Shown here: positions 44,440-53,658 of the stretch, in pieces
Layout: each line of letters opens with the position of its first letter
Numbering within the stretch: the stretch's first letter is position 1
NCBI GenBank assembly: GCA_011960625.1
Contig: BLMJ01000164.1
Location: forward strand, 1-62,550
DNA: 62,550 nucleotides
From: Lachnospiraceae bacterium
GTDB lineage: Bacteria; Bacillota; Clostridia; Lachnospirales; Lachnospiraceae
Direction of reading: 5' to 3'
The notes under the pieces: generated by a model
What the model was told of the DNA's origin: nothing
What the model saw: only the letters and a program-made list of their open reading frames with translations
The model's database searches: none
Made by a program: the position numbers and the translations under genes

Positions 44440-45744
44440 ATGGACAAGGAAAAGTACTTAACAGATCCGAGATTTAAAGGAATTGAGCCTTTCAAGGATA
44501 AGGTGTGGCTTTCTTCCCCGACGATGCATGGGGAGGAGCTTAGGTTTATGACAGAGGCGTTTGAGACAAATTGGATGTCCACAGTGGGAGAAAATATAAA
44601 TGAAGTCGAGCGTATGACGGCTGAGAAGGTTGGCTGCAAATACGCTGTGGGGCTGTCATCCGGAACCGCCTCCCTCCATTTGGCGGTGAAGCTGGCAGGC
44701 GAGAGGCTCTATGGGCAGCCGGAATTAGGAAAGGGAACTCTGTTTGGAAAGAAGGTTTTCTGTTCCGACATGACCTTCGACGCTACGGTGAACCCAGTGG
44801 TGTACGAGGGCGGTATGCCTGTTTTTATTGACACAGAGTACGATACCTGGAACATGGATCCAAAAGCGTTGGAGAAAGGTTTTAAGCTTTATCCGGAAGT
44901 GAAGCTGATTGTTTTGGCCCATCTCTATGGAACTCCCGCAAAGCTTGAGGAAATCAGGCGGATTGCCGACACTTACGGGGCGCTGCTGGTGGAGGATGCG
45001 GCGGAGTCCTTTGGGGCTGCTTATAAGGGCAGGCAGACGGGGAATTTCGGTGATTACGGAATTATCAGCCACAATGGGAATAAGATCATTACTTCCAGCT
45101 CTTCCGGCATGCTCCTTACGGATTCAAAAGAAGATGCGGATAAAGCCAGAAAGTGGTCGACACAGAGCAGGGAGGACGCGCCTTGGTACCAGCATGAGGA
45201 ACTGGGCTATAACTACCGGATGAGTAATGTAACCGCAGGGGTACTGCGGGGACAGTTCCCGTACCTAAAGGAGCATATCCGTCAGAAGAAGGAAATCTAC
45301 GAGAGATATAAGGATGGCTTGAAAGGGCTGCCGGTGAGCATGAACCCGATCCCAAGAGATTGTGAGCCAAACTATTGGATGAGCTGTATTCTTATTGATA
45401 AAGAAGCAATGTGCAGACAGATACGGGGGGAGCGGGAAGGGTTGTATGTGAGTGAACCAGGGAAGAGCTGCCCAACCGAGATATTGGAGGCGCTGACGGC
45501 TTTTAATGCGGAGGGAAGGCCAATCTGGAAGCCGATGCATATGCAGCCGATTTACCGGATGAATGGGTTTGTAACGAAGGACGGGAACGGACGCGGAAGG
45601 AGCAATGCTTATATAGACTTAGGAAAGGCGGCAGACGCAGGCGTTGATATATTTGAGAGAGGGCTTTGTTTACCGAGCGATAATAAGATGACCAAAGAGC
45701 AGCAGGATAAGATTATAGCAGTCATTCGGGCATGCTTTGAGTAG
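44440..45744 (+). CDS. DegT/DnrJ/EryC1/StrS sugar aminotransferase (PglE-like)
   Basis: A PLP enzyme of 434 residues that transfers an amino group to a nucleotide-linked keto sugar. It shows YAVGLSSGTASLHLAVKLAG, LVEDAAESFGAAYKGR and the PLP lysine in ISHNGNKIITSSSSGML at about residue 214. Next to a PglC-like transferase, it probably makes an amino sugar such as a bacillosamine-type residue. The matching dehydratase is not in the window. It starts at ATG 44440 behind GAGGAGC. Confidence 0.93.
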   Translation: MDKEKYLTDPRFKGIEPFKDKVWLSSPTMHGEELRFMTEAFETNWMSTVGENINEVERMTAEKVGCKYAVGLSSGTASLHLAVKLAGERLYGQPELGKGTLFGKKVFCSDMTFDATVNPVVYEGGMPVFIDTEYDTWNMDPKALEKGFKLYPEVKLIVLAHLYGTPAKLEEIRRIADTYGALLVEDAAESFGAAYKGRQTGNFGDYGIISHNGNKIITSSSSGMLLTDSKEDADKARKWSTQSREDAPWYQHEELGYNYRMSNVTAGVLRGQFPYLKEHIRQKKEIYERYKDGLKGLPVSMNPIPRDCEPNYWMSCILIDKEAMCRQIRGEREGLYVSEPGKSCPTEILEALTAFNAEGRPIWKPMHMQPIYRMNGFVTKDGNGRGRSNAYIDLGKAADAGVDIFERGLCLPSDNKMTKEQQDKIIAVIRACFE

Positions 45745-45787
45745 GCGCAGGGTGGAGGAAGCAGGCGAATAGATAGGAGGACGGCAG

Positions 45788-46492
45788 ATGAAAGATTCAG
45801 TGAGAAATAGAACGATTTACGAAAAATATATAAAGAGACCTCTTGATATCGTCTGTGCCCTTTCGGCAATCTTCTGCTTTTCATGGCTGTATCTCATTAT
45901 TACAATTCTGGTAAAAATCAAACTTGGTTCTCCGGTGCTGTTCAAACAGATGCGGCCTGGGCTGAATGAGAAGCTGTTTCCGGTCTGCAAATTTCGGACA
46001 ATGACGGATGAAAGAGATGAAAAGGGAGAATTGCTGCCGGATGATGTAAGGCTTACAAAGTTTGGAAAGTGGCTGCGAATTATGAGTCTCGATGAACTGC
46101 CGGAGGCCTTCAATATTCTGAACGGAACAATGTCGGTAATCGGGCCCAGACCTCAGCTTGTCCGAGATATGGTATTTATGACGGACGAACAGCGGAAACG
46201 GCATAGTGTAAGGCCGGGGCTAAGCGGTTTGGCGCAGGTCAACGGCAGGAACAGTATTAGCTGGGAAGAAAAATTGGAGTGGGATCTGAAGTACATAAAA
46301 AAGATTACGTTTTTGGGCGACGTGAAGATAATCATGGATACGGTTTTGAAGGCATTTGTAAAGAAGGAAGGCATTAATCGTGAAGGTACGGTCAGCGATA
46401 TGGATTTTGGCGACTGGCTGCTATCAGAAGGAAAAATCAGTCAGGAAAAGTATCGCGAGAAACAAGTGGAGGCGAAGAAATTACTGGCATAA
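45788..46492 (+). CDS. Priming phosphosugar transferase (PglC-like)
   Basis: It transfers a sugar phosphate to undecaprenyl phosphate to begin glycan assembly at the membrane. The 234-residue monotopic enzyme has a re-entrant helix after YIKRPLDIVCALSAIFCF, then FKQMRPGLN, CKFRTMTDERDEKG, SLDELPEAFNIL and GPRPQLVRDM, with RPGLSGLAQVNGRN, all features of this family. It has no extra N-terminal membrane domain, as in PglC. It starts at ATG 45788 behind TAGGAGG. Confidence 0.94.
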   Translation: MKDSVRNRTIYEKYIKRPLDIVCALSAIFCFSWLYLIITILVKIKLGSPVLFKQMRPGLNEKLFPVCKFRTMTDERDEKGELLPDDVRLTKFGKWLRIMSLDELPEAFNILNGTMSVIGPRPQLVRDMVFMTDEQRKRHSVRPGLSGLAQVNGRNSISWEEKLEWDLKYIKKITFLGDVKIIMDTVLKAFVKKEGINREGTVSDMDFGDWLLSEGKISQEKYREKQVEAKKLLA

Positions 46493-46534
46493 AATGCATG
46501 GGTAGATTTCCCGTGTTGATTGGAGAAATGGAAC

Positions 46535-47353
46535 ATGGAAAAATACAGCGTTCTGATGTCGCTGTACATCAAAGAAAAACCAGAATATTTAGAACTTGCA
46601 ATTCAGAGTATGATTGACCAAACGCTGAAACCAGATGAGATTGTGATTGTCAAAGACGGAGAAATTACAGAGGAATTGCAGGAGGTGTTAGAACGGTTCA
46701 CGGCGTCATATCCAAAGCTTTTCCATATTGTAGGATATGAGAAAAACCGCGGCCTTGGGCTGGCTCTTAATTATGGCTTGAAACATTGTAAGAATGAGCT
46801 GGTAGCCCGTATGGATACAGATGATATAGCGAAAAGGAACCGTTGTGAAAAACAAGTGGAAGTGTTTGAGAAATATCCGTATCTGTCCATTGTGGGTTCG
46901 GCTGTGGATGAGTTTTGCGGCACACCTGATAACGTCACAGGCCGCCGTGTGGTTCCGAGTAACCCCAAAAAAATATACGAGTTTGCAAAGCGGAGAAGTG
47001 CCTTCAACCACCCTTCCGTAATGTACAGGAAAAGCAAAGTTTTAGAATATAAGGGTTACAGTGATTTGCGGCGGAACCAGGATGTAGACCTTTTTGGAAG
47101 GATGCTTTATGGAGGCTGTAAGGCGGCGAATTTTGAAGAATCCCTGTTATGGTTTCGGTCAGACGATAATCTCTGCAAACGGCGCAAAAGTTGGGAGAAT
47201 ACTAAGAGCTATATCCAAACCATCAAGAAGTTCTGGAAAATGGGTTACTCAGGTTTTTCTGATTACGTAATGGTAGCAGGCGCCCAGACGCTCATGTTTG
47301 TGATGCCAATATCAATACAAAACTGGCTGTATAAAACATTTTTACGGAAGTAA
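46535..47353 (+). CDS. Glycosyltransferase family 2
   Basis: The product of about 272 residues has the GT-A fold: YSVLMSLYIKEKPEYLELAI at the start, IVIVKDGEI, RMDTDDIAKRNRCEKQ with the metal-binding DTDD, and HPSVMYRKS. It likely adds one sugar to the lipid-linked glycan. ATG 46535 is preferred because GGAG lies 9 bp upstream. No long G tract is present. Confidence 0.9.
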   Translation: MEKYSVLMSLYIKEKPEYLELAIQSMIDQTLKPDEIVIVKDGEITEELQEVLERFTASYPKLFHIVGYEKNRGLGLALNYGLKHCKNELVARMDTDDIAKRNRCEKQVEVFEKYPYLSIVGSAVDEFCGTPDNVTGRRVVPSNPKKIYEFAKRRSAFNHPSVMYRKSKVLEYKGYSDLRRNQDVDLFGRMLYGGCKAANFEESLLWFRSDDNLCKRRKSWENTKSYIQTIKKFWKMGYSGFSDYVMVAGAQTLMFVMPISIQNWLYKTFLRK

Positions 47354-47371
47354 TTTAGAGGATTTTTAAGA

Positions 47372-48345
47372 ATGAAGATATCAGTGATTGTACCTGTTTA
47401 TAACGCAGAAGAATATTTGAAAAACTGTATCATGAGCGTTGTCCGCCAGACCTACGGCAACTGGGAACTGATACTGGTGGACGACGGATCTTCGGACGGC
47501 AGTTTGAGTATTGCCGATTTGGCGGCAGAAAAAGACGAAAGAATCAGAGTCATTCATCAAAAGAACGCCGGCCCCGGCGCGGCAAGAAACCGAGGAATTA
47601 AGGAAGCCTCAGGGGATTATGTAGTTTTTCTGGATTCGGATGATTACATAGATAAGAATTATTTTCAGTTACTTGTGCCGAAAGCAAGGATAAATGACGT
47701 GGTTTTTATTGATGTGTGCCAGATAGACGGTAAGGGGAAACTGCTGAAAGAGGAAAAAATGTCTCAGTATAAAACATGGACAAAGGACAGATTGATTCGT
47801 TCCCAGATGACGGGAAAAGTCCAGTGGGGGGGGTAAGAAAGGCAGTTAGTTTAAGGTTATTGAAAGAAAATAATATCGAATATACATTGCATAGCATAGG
47901 AGAGGAAGCGCTTTATAGTTTCCGTATTCTTTATGCAGCCGATCGGATAGGATTTTTAGATGAGAAACCAGTGTATTTCTACGTCAACCATGAAGGAAGC
48001 CAGTCTAAAATTAAGTCATCTGATCCTTGGGGAGGAGCGGTAGAGTGCTTAAAGGAATACTTGCAGGAGAATGGACTGTATGAAAAATTCGCAGACACAC
48101 TTAACGCCTTTCGTGCAACTGCCGCCGTTGTTTCGCTGGATAGGATAGCGAGGCTGTATAAAGGAGAAACATGCAGAAAGAATGCTAAGGTCCGAATATG
48201 CCGGTTCCACATGCTTTATGATAAGGAGAGGGGGATTGACCTGGATAGCATGAGCTATAAAGCCAAGATTTTCGTTCCATTTCTGATGAAAGGGCAGTAT
48301 CGCCTGATATTTCTATGCAGTTGGTTAAAAAGCCTGATTACATAG
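47372..48345 (+). CDS. Glycosyltransferase family 2, phase-off by a G8 tract
   Basis: The first part (47372-47836) encodes 154 residues of GT2 with ISVIVPVYNAEEYLKNCI and VVFLDSDDYIDKNYF, and stops at TAA 47834 just after a G8 run. The rest of the enzyme continues in another frame to 48345 (VRKAVSLRLLKENN onward, ending near WLKSLIT). Adding one G (G9) or losing two restores one protein of about 324 residues with the usual W-x-R/K-x-L turn after the tract. In this copy the gene is off; slippage would switch it on. It is unlikely to be a dead pseudogene because both parts are otherwise intact. Confidence 0.85.
47826..47833 (+). repeat. Poly-G tract, 8 bases
   Basis: Eight G bases inside a glycosyltransferase gene, directly followed by a TAA in the present frame. 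It is one of four long G runs in this locus; elsewhere in the window G runs do not exceed 6. Confidence 0.9.
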
Positions 48346-48394
48346 AAGTAACGTTTAGGAACATCTCTGTAGTTATGGCGGGAAAGGACTCGTT

Positions 48395-50719
48395 ATGAAC
48401 ATCGAAGCAAAGCTCAATTATCAATTAAATAAATATCCGGCCGTTAAGAAGGTGATAAAGCGGGTATATCAGAGGACAATGTATACGGTTTCTCCAAAGA
48501 TAAAATCAGAAGGGAACATTATCCGGATATCTCCCAAGGACCCGAAGCATGAATATTTCTTTGGCTATTATGATAAGTCTCCCTGGGACGTCACAGACCG
48601 TTATATGCTCTGCATGAAAGCGAAGGATACGTGGAGCGACGTATCGCCCAGAGAGACGGCGCAGATTATCCTGATTGATACGAAGCAGGATAACAAAACG
48701 GCGGTTTTGGCAGAAACCCATTCCTGGAATGTGCAGCAGGGCTGTATGCTTCAGTGGTTGGGACCGGAATTTAAAGACAGAGTTCTGTTCAATGATTGTC
48801 GAGATGGGAAATACTGTTCTGTGATATTAAAACTGGAATTTCCAAAAGACAGCAATCTTGACGGGCTTCAAGTAACAGAGGAAAAAGTGATTCCTGCACC
48901 GGTGTACTCCGTGGCAGCGGACGGAACGTTTGCTTTAACGCTGGACTTCTCCAGGCTTTACCGGCTTCGTCCGGGCTATGGTTATTATAATGTCAGGGAA
49001 GAGACGGCAGGTGAAAAATTGCCGGATAAGCCTTGTATCTGGCGTGTGGATCTGGTCTCCGGTGAGGTGAAGCCGGTACTCAAATACAGTGATTTTGCAA
49101 GCTTTTTGCCCCGTCCGGAAATGGAAGGGGCGGAACATAAGGTGAACCATATCATGCTAAGCCCCAATGGAAAACGCTTTATGGTGCTGTACCGTTGGTT
49201 TGCAGGGCAGCGAAAATATACGAGGCTCGTTACCTGTAATGTGGACGGCACAGATATGTATGTGCTTTCCGACGACGATATGGTTTCCCATTGCTGTTGG
49301 CGAAATGATAAGCAGATATTCGCATATGAGAATAAGAAACATTCCTTAAAAGGTGATAAAGCGGGCAGCGGCTATTACCTGATGAAAGATAAGACCCATG
49401 AGTACAGGAGATTTTGGCCGGGTATTGATTATGACGGGCATCCCAGTTATTCTCCGGACTGCAGCCGGGTTGTGTTTGACCGTTATCCGAACCGGGCAAG
49501 AATTGCATCTGTCATGGTAAGCAATGCAAAAAACCGGAAGGATTCCGGCGTAAAGGTGGCGGCCAGGGTATTCGCTCCCTTTAAATACGATAATGACACC
49601 AGATGTGACTTGCACCCGAGATGGAACAGAAGGGGAGATAAGATCTGCTTTGATTCTGTATTCGAAGGACACAGGGGCTTGTATGTGGTGGCGGCGCCCG
49701 ATAGCAGAAAAGATAACCCGTTAATCTCAGTTATTGTGCCAGTATATAATGTTGAAAAATATCTAAAGAGATGTGTTGCTTCGATTTTAGAACAGACCTA
49801 TGAAAACTTAGAAATTATTCTTGTAGATGACGGTTCCTCCGATCATTCCGGAAAAATATGTGATGATATTTCCAAGCTGGATGTCCGTGTGAAAGTCGTC
49901 CATAAGGAAAATGGGGGGCCTTCAAGCGCAAGGAATGTGGGGCTTGAGGAGGCATCAGGTGATTTCTTGACTTTTGTAGACAGCGACGACTGGCTTGATG
50001 AAAATATTTATCAAACATGCATCAATACTTTTGAAAAATATGGCTGCGATGTCGTTGATTTTAAAACCTTATTAACGGAACGCAAGAAATCACAGAAAAG
50101 TAGCGTTGGCGGCAAGCCTATTATTATAGAAAATGAAAGTATTCTGTATGACTATCTTTATAGGGGACAGACCGAAAAATGTCCGTTTTCGGCTTGCCGT
50201 AAAGTATACAGGCGGGCTCTTTACGATGATATCAGGTTTCCTGTGGGGAGGGTGAACGAAGATATCGCGACCACCTTCAAGGCGCTTTCAAAAGCGGGAA
50301 AGCTGATTCATATAGAGGATGTTGGATATTATTACTTTCAAAATCCGCAGAGCATTACGAATGGGGAGTTAAGGAAGCGGGATTTTGATTTGTTGGATGC
50401 AAGTGAAGAGTTATGCAAGTTATCGATAGGCTGCAGAGACAAAAGAATCCATCAGCTGGCAGAAATAAAACTGGCGCGAAGCTATTTTTCTTTATTAGCG
50501 AAAGCAGCGGTAGGAGGTTTTGCAGCGGATATAGAAAACCCAAAGAAATGTGCGCGGGAGCTGACGGTAAATCTGCGCAGGAACTACCGGAAACTGATGT
50601 CAGCGGCAATACCGGTAAATAGGAAGGTACTGATAACGTTTATGGCGTTTGACTATCGATGCATTGGAATCCCGGCTAAAATATTTAAACGGCTAAAATA
50701 CGTTTGCTGTAAAAGGTAA
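48395..50719 (+). CDS. Beta-propeller-like domain fused to a GT2 glycosyltransferase
   Basis: The 774-residue protein has two parts. Residues 1 to about 435 are rich in repeated strands with WD/TolB-like motifs (HIMLSPNGKRFMVLYRW, HCCWRNDKQIFAYENK, GHPSYSPDCSRVVFDRY, LHPRWNRRGDKICFDSV), suggesting a six-bladed propeller. From about residue 440 a GT2 domain follows (ISVIVPVYNVEKYLKRCV, FVDSDDWLDENIY). The propeller may bind the growing glycan or lyse uronate-type substrates. The fusion is rare in my experience. It starts at ATG 48395. Confidence 0.85.
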   Translation: MNIEAKLNYQLNKYPAVKKVIKRVYQRTMYTVSPKIKSEGNIIRISPKDPKHEYFFGYYDKSPWDVTDRYMLCMKAKDTWSDVSPRETAQIILIDTKQDNKTAVLAETHSWNVQQGCMLQWLGPEFKDRVLFNDCRDGKYCSVILKLEFPKDSNLDGLQVTEEKVIPAPVYSVAADGTFALTLDFSRLYRLRPGYGYYNVREETAGEKLPDKPCIWRVDLVSGEVKPVLKYSDFASFLPRPEMEGAEHKVNHIMLSPNGKRFMVLYRWFAGQRKYTRLVTCNVDGTDMYVLSDDDMVSHCCWRNDKQIFAYENKKHSLKGDKAGSGYYLMKDKTHEYRRFWPGIDYDGHPSYSPDCSRVVFDRYPNRARIASVMVSNAKNRKDSGVKVAARVFAPFKYDNDTRCDLHPRWNRRGDKICFDSVFEGHRGLYVVAAPDSRKDNPLISVIVPVYNVEKYLKRCVASILEQTYENLEIILVDDGSSDHSGKICDDISKLDVRVKVVHKENGGPSSARNVGLEEASGDFLTFVDSDDWLDENIYQTCINTFEKYGCDVVDFKTLLTERKKSQKSSVGGKPIIIENESILYDYLYRGQTEKCPFSACRKVYRRALYDDIRFPVGRVNEDIATTFKALSKAGKLIHIEDVGYYYFQNPQSITNGELRKRDFDLLDASEELCKLSIGCRDKRIHQLAEIKLARSYFSLLAKAAVGGFAADIENPKKCARELTVNLRRNYRKLMSAAIPVNRKVLITFMAFDYRCIGIPAKIFKRLKYVCCKR

Positions 50720-50748
50720 CTCTTGACATAGTTGAAGGGAAAGAAGAG

Positions 50749-51244
50749 ATGATACGAATACGACAAGCTATATATAATTTTGTTTCCAGATTCAATATGG
50801 AGAAATATTGGCGCAGGCGCATTGCTGTTCAAAATTTGGGGGGGGGGGCTGAAACTATATTACCTTGTTTGGCTAAGGCGTCAGGAATCGAAATTTGGAA
50901 GTACAATGGGAACAGGGAAGGCAACGAAAGACAGCCCATCATGCCATTTTTCAGTTCCGCCCTGTCTTCCCCATGGTTTGTCAGGTATTATTCTGGCGAG
51001 AAATATTGTGTTTGAAGGGCGTGCTGTTATCTACCAACATGTGACGATAGCGGAAAGCGACCCAGAGAAGGTAACTTATATTGGGGATAATGTCATGATT
51101 GGCGCAGGCGCGTGCATATTGAACAATGTCAAGATTGGAAGGAACGTGAGAATAGGCGCAAATGCGGTTGTAACACAGGATGTTCCGGACGATTGTACCG
51201 TCGCAGGCGTACCGGCCAGAATTGTCAGGCACGAAAAGAAATAA
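50749..51244 (+). CDS. Serine acetyltransferase-like hexapeptide enzyme, phase-off by a G11 tract
   Basis: The N-terminal 30 codons (MIRIRQAIYNFVSRFNMEKY) are followed by G11. The present frame then stops at 51015 with an unrelated tail. With G10 (or G13) the frame joins LKLYYLVWLRRQESKFGS and a left-handed beta-helix with hexapeptide repeats (DNVMIGAGACILNNVKIGRN, VRIGANAVVTQDVPDD), giving a CysE-like acetyltransferase of about 164 residues. It probably O- or N-acetylates a sugar or amino acid of the glycan. In this copy it is off. Confidence 0.85.
50838..50848 (+). repeat. Poly-G tract, 11 bases
   Basis: Eleven G bases at codons 30-33 of the hexapeptide acetyltransferase gene. One base fewer would restore the frame. 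Confidence 0.9.
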
Positions 51245-51285
51245 CTGAGGTTGTTTATGAATAGATGTAAGGGATAGAGGATGTA

Positions 51286-52518
51286 ATGAAACTACAGATG
51301 AAATTGGGAATCAAAAATTTTTATTTTATTGTGCTGAGTATTGTGCTCATAATCGAAATGAATCCTAGTTACAAGGAGAATACGGTGGTAAGATATGGCG
51401 TAATTATGCTTTGTTTTGCCTTGCTTTGCGTGAGATGCGTTCAATGCAAACGGTTTCCAATAAATCTGTTTTGGCTCTGGAGTATAAGTGAGCTTGCTTT
51501 TTGCATTTTGAGCAGTAAGTGGAGCATAGATTCAGAGACAACCATTCAGGCATGTAAGAATATATTCATCGTATTGTTTATATGTTCCATGACATACAGC
51601 ATGGTCGAAAATACGGAGGACTTTCGGGCTTTCTGGACGAGCATATGTACAGCATATGTTTATAATTCTTTTTATGTATTGTTTGTGGTTGGAATCGACA
51701 ATTTGGGAAAATCAAGACTGGGCGTTGACTACGAAGGGCTTGAGATGTGGAATGCAAATGCAATCGGGGCATTTGCGGGCTTTGGATGCGTTATGTTTCT
51801 ATACAGTACAATTATCACAAATAATAAAATAGGAAAGATGATCAATGGGGCCCTTGCCTTGTTCATGTTACTCATGTGTTTGAACACAGGGTCGAGAAAA
51901 GCGCTCCTTGTAGTCGCTGTCACAGGAGGGTTATATTTTTGCTTGAAGGATAGAGGGAGTAAAAAACCGCGCAACATATTAATCATGTTGATTTTACTTA
52001 TAGCTCTATGGAATGTCATAATGACGAATGACAATCTGTATATGCTCATTGGGAGCAGAATGGAGAGGCTGGTGGATTCGCTGCTTGGTCATCAAACTTC
52101 AGAAAACAGCATGGGTATGCGTACGCTTATGATTATACATGGAGTGAGATTTTTCCGTAAAGAGCCAATCCTGGGGTATGGGGTGGATTGCTATAGATAT
52201 CTTTCACCGTTTGGCACCTATGCCCATAATAATTATATTGAATTGATGGTTGGAACCGGTCTTATTGGTCTTATTGTTTATTATTCTATTTATATTTATT
52301 CACTAATAAAAGGATATTATTTTGTGTTTAAAGAGCACGATGATATGGTAATTTTTCTCGTTTCGTTGTTGACGATTATTGTGGTGAATCATATGGCGAT
52401 TGTATCTTATGATGATATTACTTACAGTATCATGTTCTTGCTGATTATTTCATATATACGGTTGCTGACACAGCAGAAATTGAGAAACATCAAAGAAAAA
52501 GGGGCTTTGCAGCCATGA
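51286..52518 (+). CDS. O-antigen polymerase/ligase-like membrane protein (Wzy)
   Basis: The 410-residue protein has about eleven membrane segments and a large loop near residues 265-330 with GMRTLMIIHGVRFFRKEPIL and GVDCYRYLSPFGTYAHNNYI, the Wzy_C pattern (GxG, H-N-x-Y). It is the likely polymerase of the repeat unit in a Wzx/Wzy pathway. Its stop overlaps the next start (ATGA). Confidence 0.88.
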   Translation: MKLQMKLGIKNFYFIVLSIVLIIEMNPSYKENTVVRYGVIMLCFALLCVRCVQCKRFPINLFWLWSISELAFCILSSKWSIDSETTIQACKNIFIVLFICSMTYSMVENTEDFRAFWTSICTAYVYNSFYVLFVVGIDNLGKSRLGVDYEGLEMWNANAIGAFAGFGCVMFLYSTIITNNKIGKMINGALALFMLLMCLNTGSRKALLVVAVTGGLYFCLKDRGSKKPRNILIMLILLIALWNVIMTNDNLYMLIGSRMERLVDSLLGHQTSENSMGMRTLMIIHGVRFFRKEPILGYGVDCYRYLSPFGTYAHNNYIELMVGTGLIGLIVYYSIYIYSLIKGYYFVFKEHDDMVIFLVSLLTIIVVNHMAIVSYDDITYSIMFLLIISYIRLLTQQKLRNIKEKGALQP

Positions 52519-53621
52519 TTAAAAAAGTTCTATTCGTTACAAGATTTATGAGCGGAGGAGGCGCGGAAAGGGTAATCTCTGTGTTGTCCTCTGAGATGGA
52601 AAAACAGGGATATGAAGTAGGGATTCTGGTCTATAACCGTACAGAAAAAGATTATGCAACGGCTTTTGGTGTTAAAGTCCTGACGCTGGGAGAAGGCTAT
52701 AGTGAAAATAAAGGAAACTCAGTGACACGAAAGTTTTACAGACGGAAGCAGATCAGGCAGGTTGTGAAGGAGTATAAGCCGGATGTTATTATCCCCTTTT
52801 TAAAGCCCATTGTGGTGGAAACCTATCAGTTTGCCGCTTCATTAGGGATACCGATTCTTGCTACGGTCAGAAATGTGCCGCAGTTTAGCGGGAAATTGGA
52901 CCGTATGATGTATCTGTATGCGGTTAGTCATTGCAAAGCTGTTTTTTTGCAGACAGCACAGCAGAAGCAGAACTTTAATGAAAAGATTCATGCGAAAACA
53001 TTTGTGGTATCAAACCCAGTAAGCGAAGTCTTTTTAGAAACAGGGGCGGCCAGAAATTATGAATTAGTTCAAAAACCTTCCAAAGTTATTGTTTCAGCAG
53101 GAAGATTGGATAAACAAAAAAATCAGAAACTCCTTATCGAGGCAATGGCGCTGGTTCATAAAAAACATGATGACTGGGTTTTGAAGTTGTTCGGTGAAGG
53201 AAAAGAAAAAAGGAATTTAGAAGCATGTATCCGCAATCATAAGGCTGAAAATTACATTTTTCTGTGCGGAAGGACGAACCATCTTCCGGAAGAATTTGGG
53301 AAAGCCGATCTATTCGTCTTAAGTTCAGATTTTGAAGGGATGCCGAACGCACTGTTGGAGGCAATGGCGGCGGGGATGCCCTGTGTTTCTACAGACTGCC
53401 CGACAGGTCCGGCGAGCCTGATTGGAGACAATGTATACGGGCGTTTATCTCCGGTTTCAGACGCGATTTTGCTTGCAGATAATATTATGTATTTTATTGA
53501 GAAACCTGAGGAAGCAATTTGCTGCGGAGAGAAAGCATATCATTATATCCGCGATAATTATTCACCGCAAAAGATTACAGAAAAGCTGATAGAAAATATC
53601 AATAGGTATATTGATTCATGA
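52515..53621 (+). CDS. Glycosyltransferase family 4
   Basis: The 368-residue GT-B enzyme has SGGGAERVISVLSSEMEKQG at the N-terminus, SAGRLDKQKNQKLLIEAMAL, LFGEGKEKRNLE, FGKADLFVLSSDFEGMPNAL and LLEAMAAGMPCVSTDCPTGP, all usual GT4 features with the nucleotide-sugar Glu in the EGMPN loop. It is coupled to wzy by a 4-bp overlap. Confidence 0.93.
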   Translation: MIKKVLFVTRFMSGGGAERVISVLSSEMEKQGYEVGILVYNRTEKDYATAFGVKVLTLGEGYSENKGNSVTRKFYRRKQIRQVVKEYKPDVIIPFLKPIVVETYQFAASLGIPILATVRNVPQFSGKLDRMMYLYAVSHCKAVFLQTAQQKQNFNEKIHAKTFVVSNPVSEVFLETGAARNYELVQKPSKVIVSAGRLDKQKNQKLLIEAMALVHKKHDDWVLKLFGEGKEKRNLEACIRNHKAENYIFLCGRTNHLPEEFGKADLFVLSSDFEGMPNALLEAMAAGMPCVSTDCPTGPASLIGDNVYGRLSPVSDAILLADNIMYFIEKPEEAICCGEKAYHYIRDNYSPQKITEKLIENINRYIDS

Positions 53622-53658
53622 AGTGTTGGAAAGGAAAAGAGTGAGAGGAAGAACTGAA

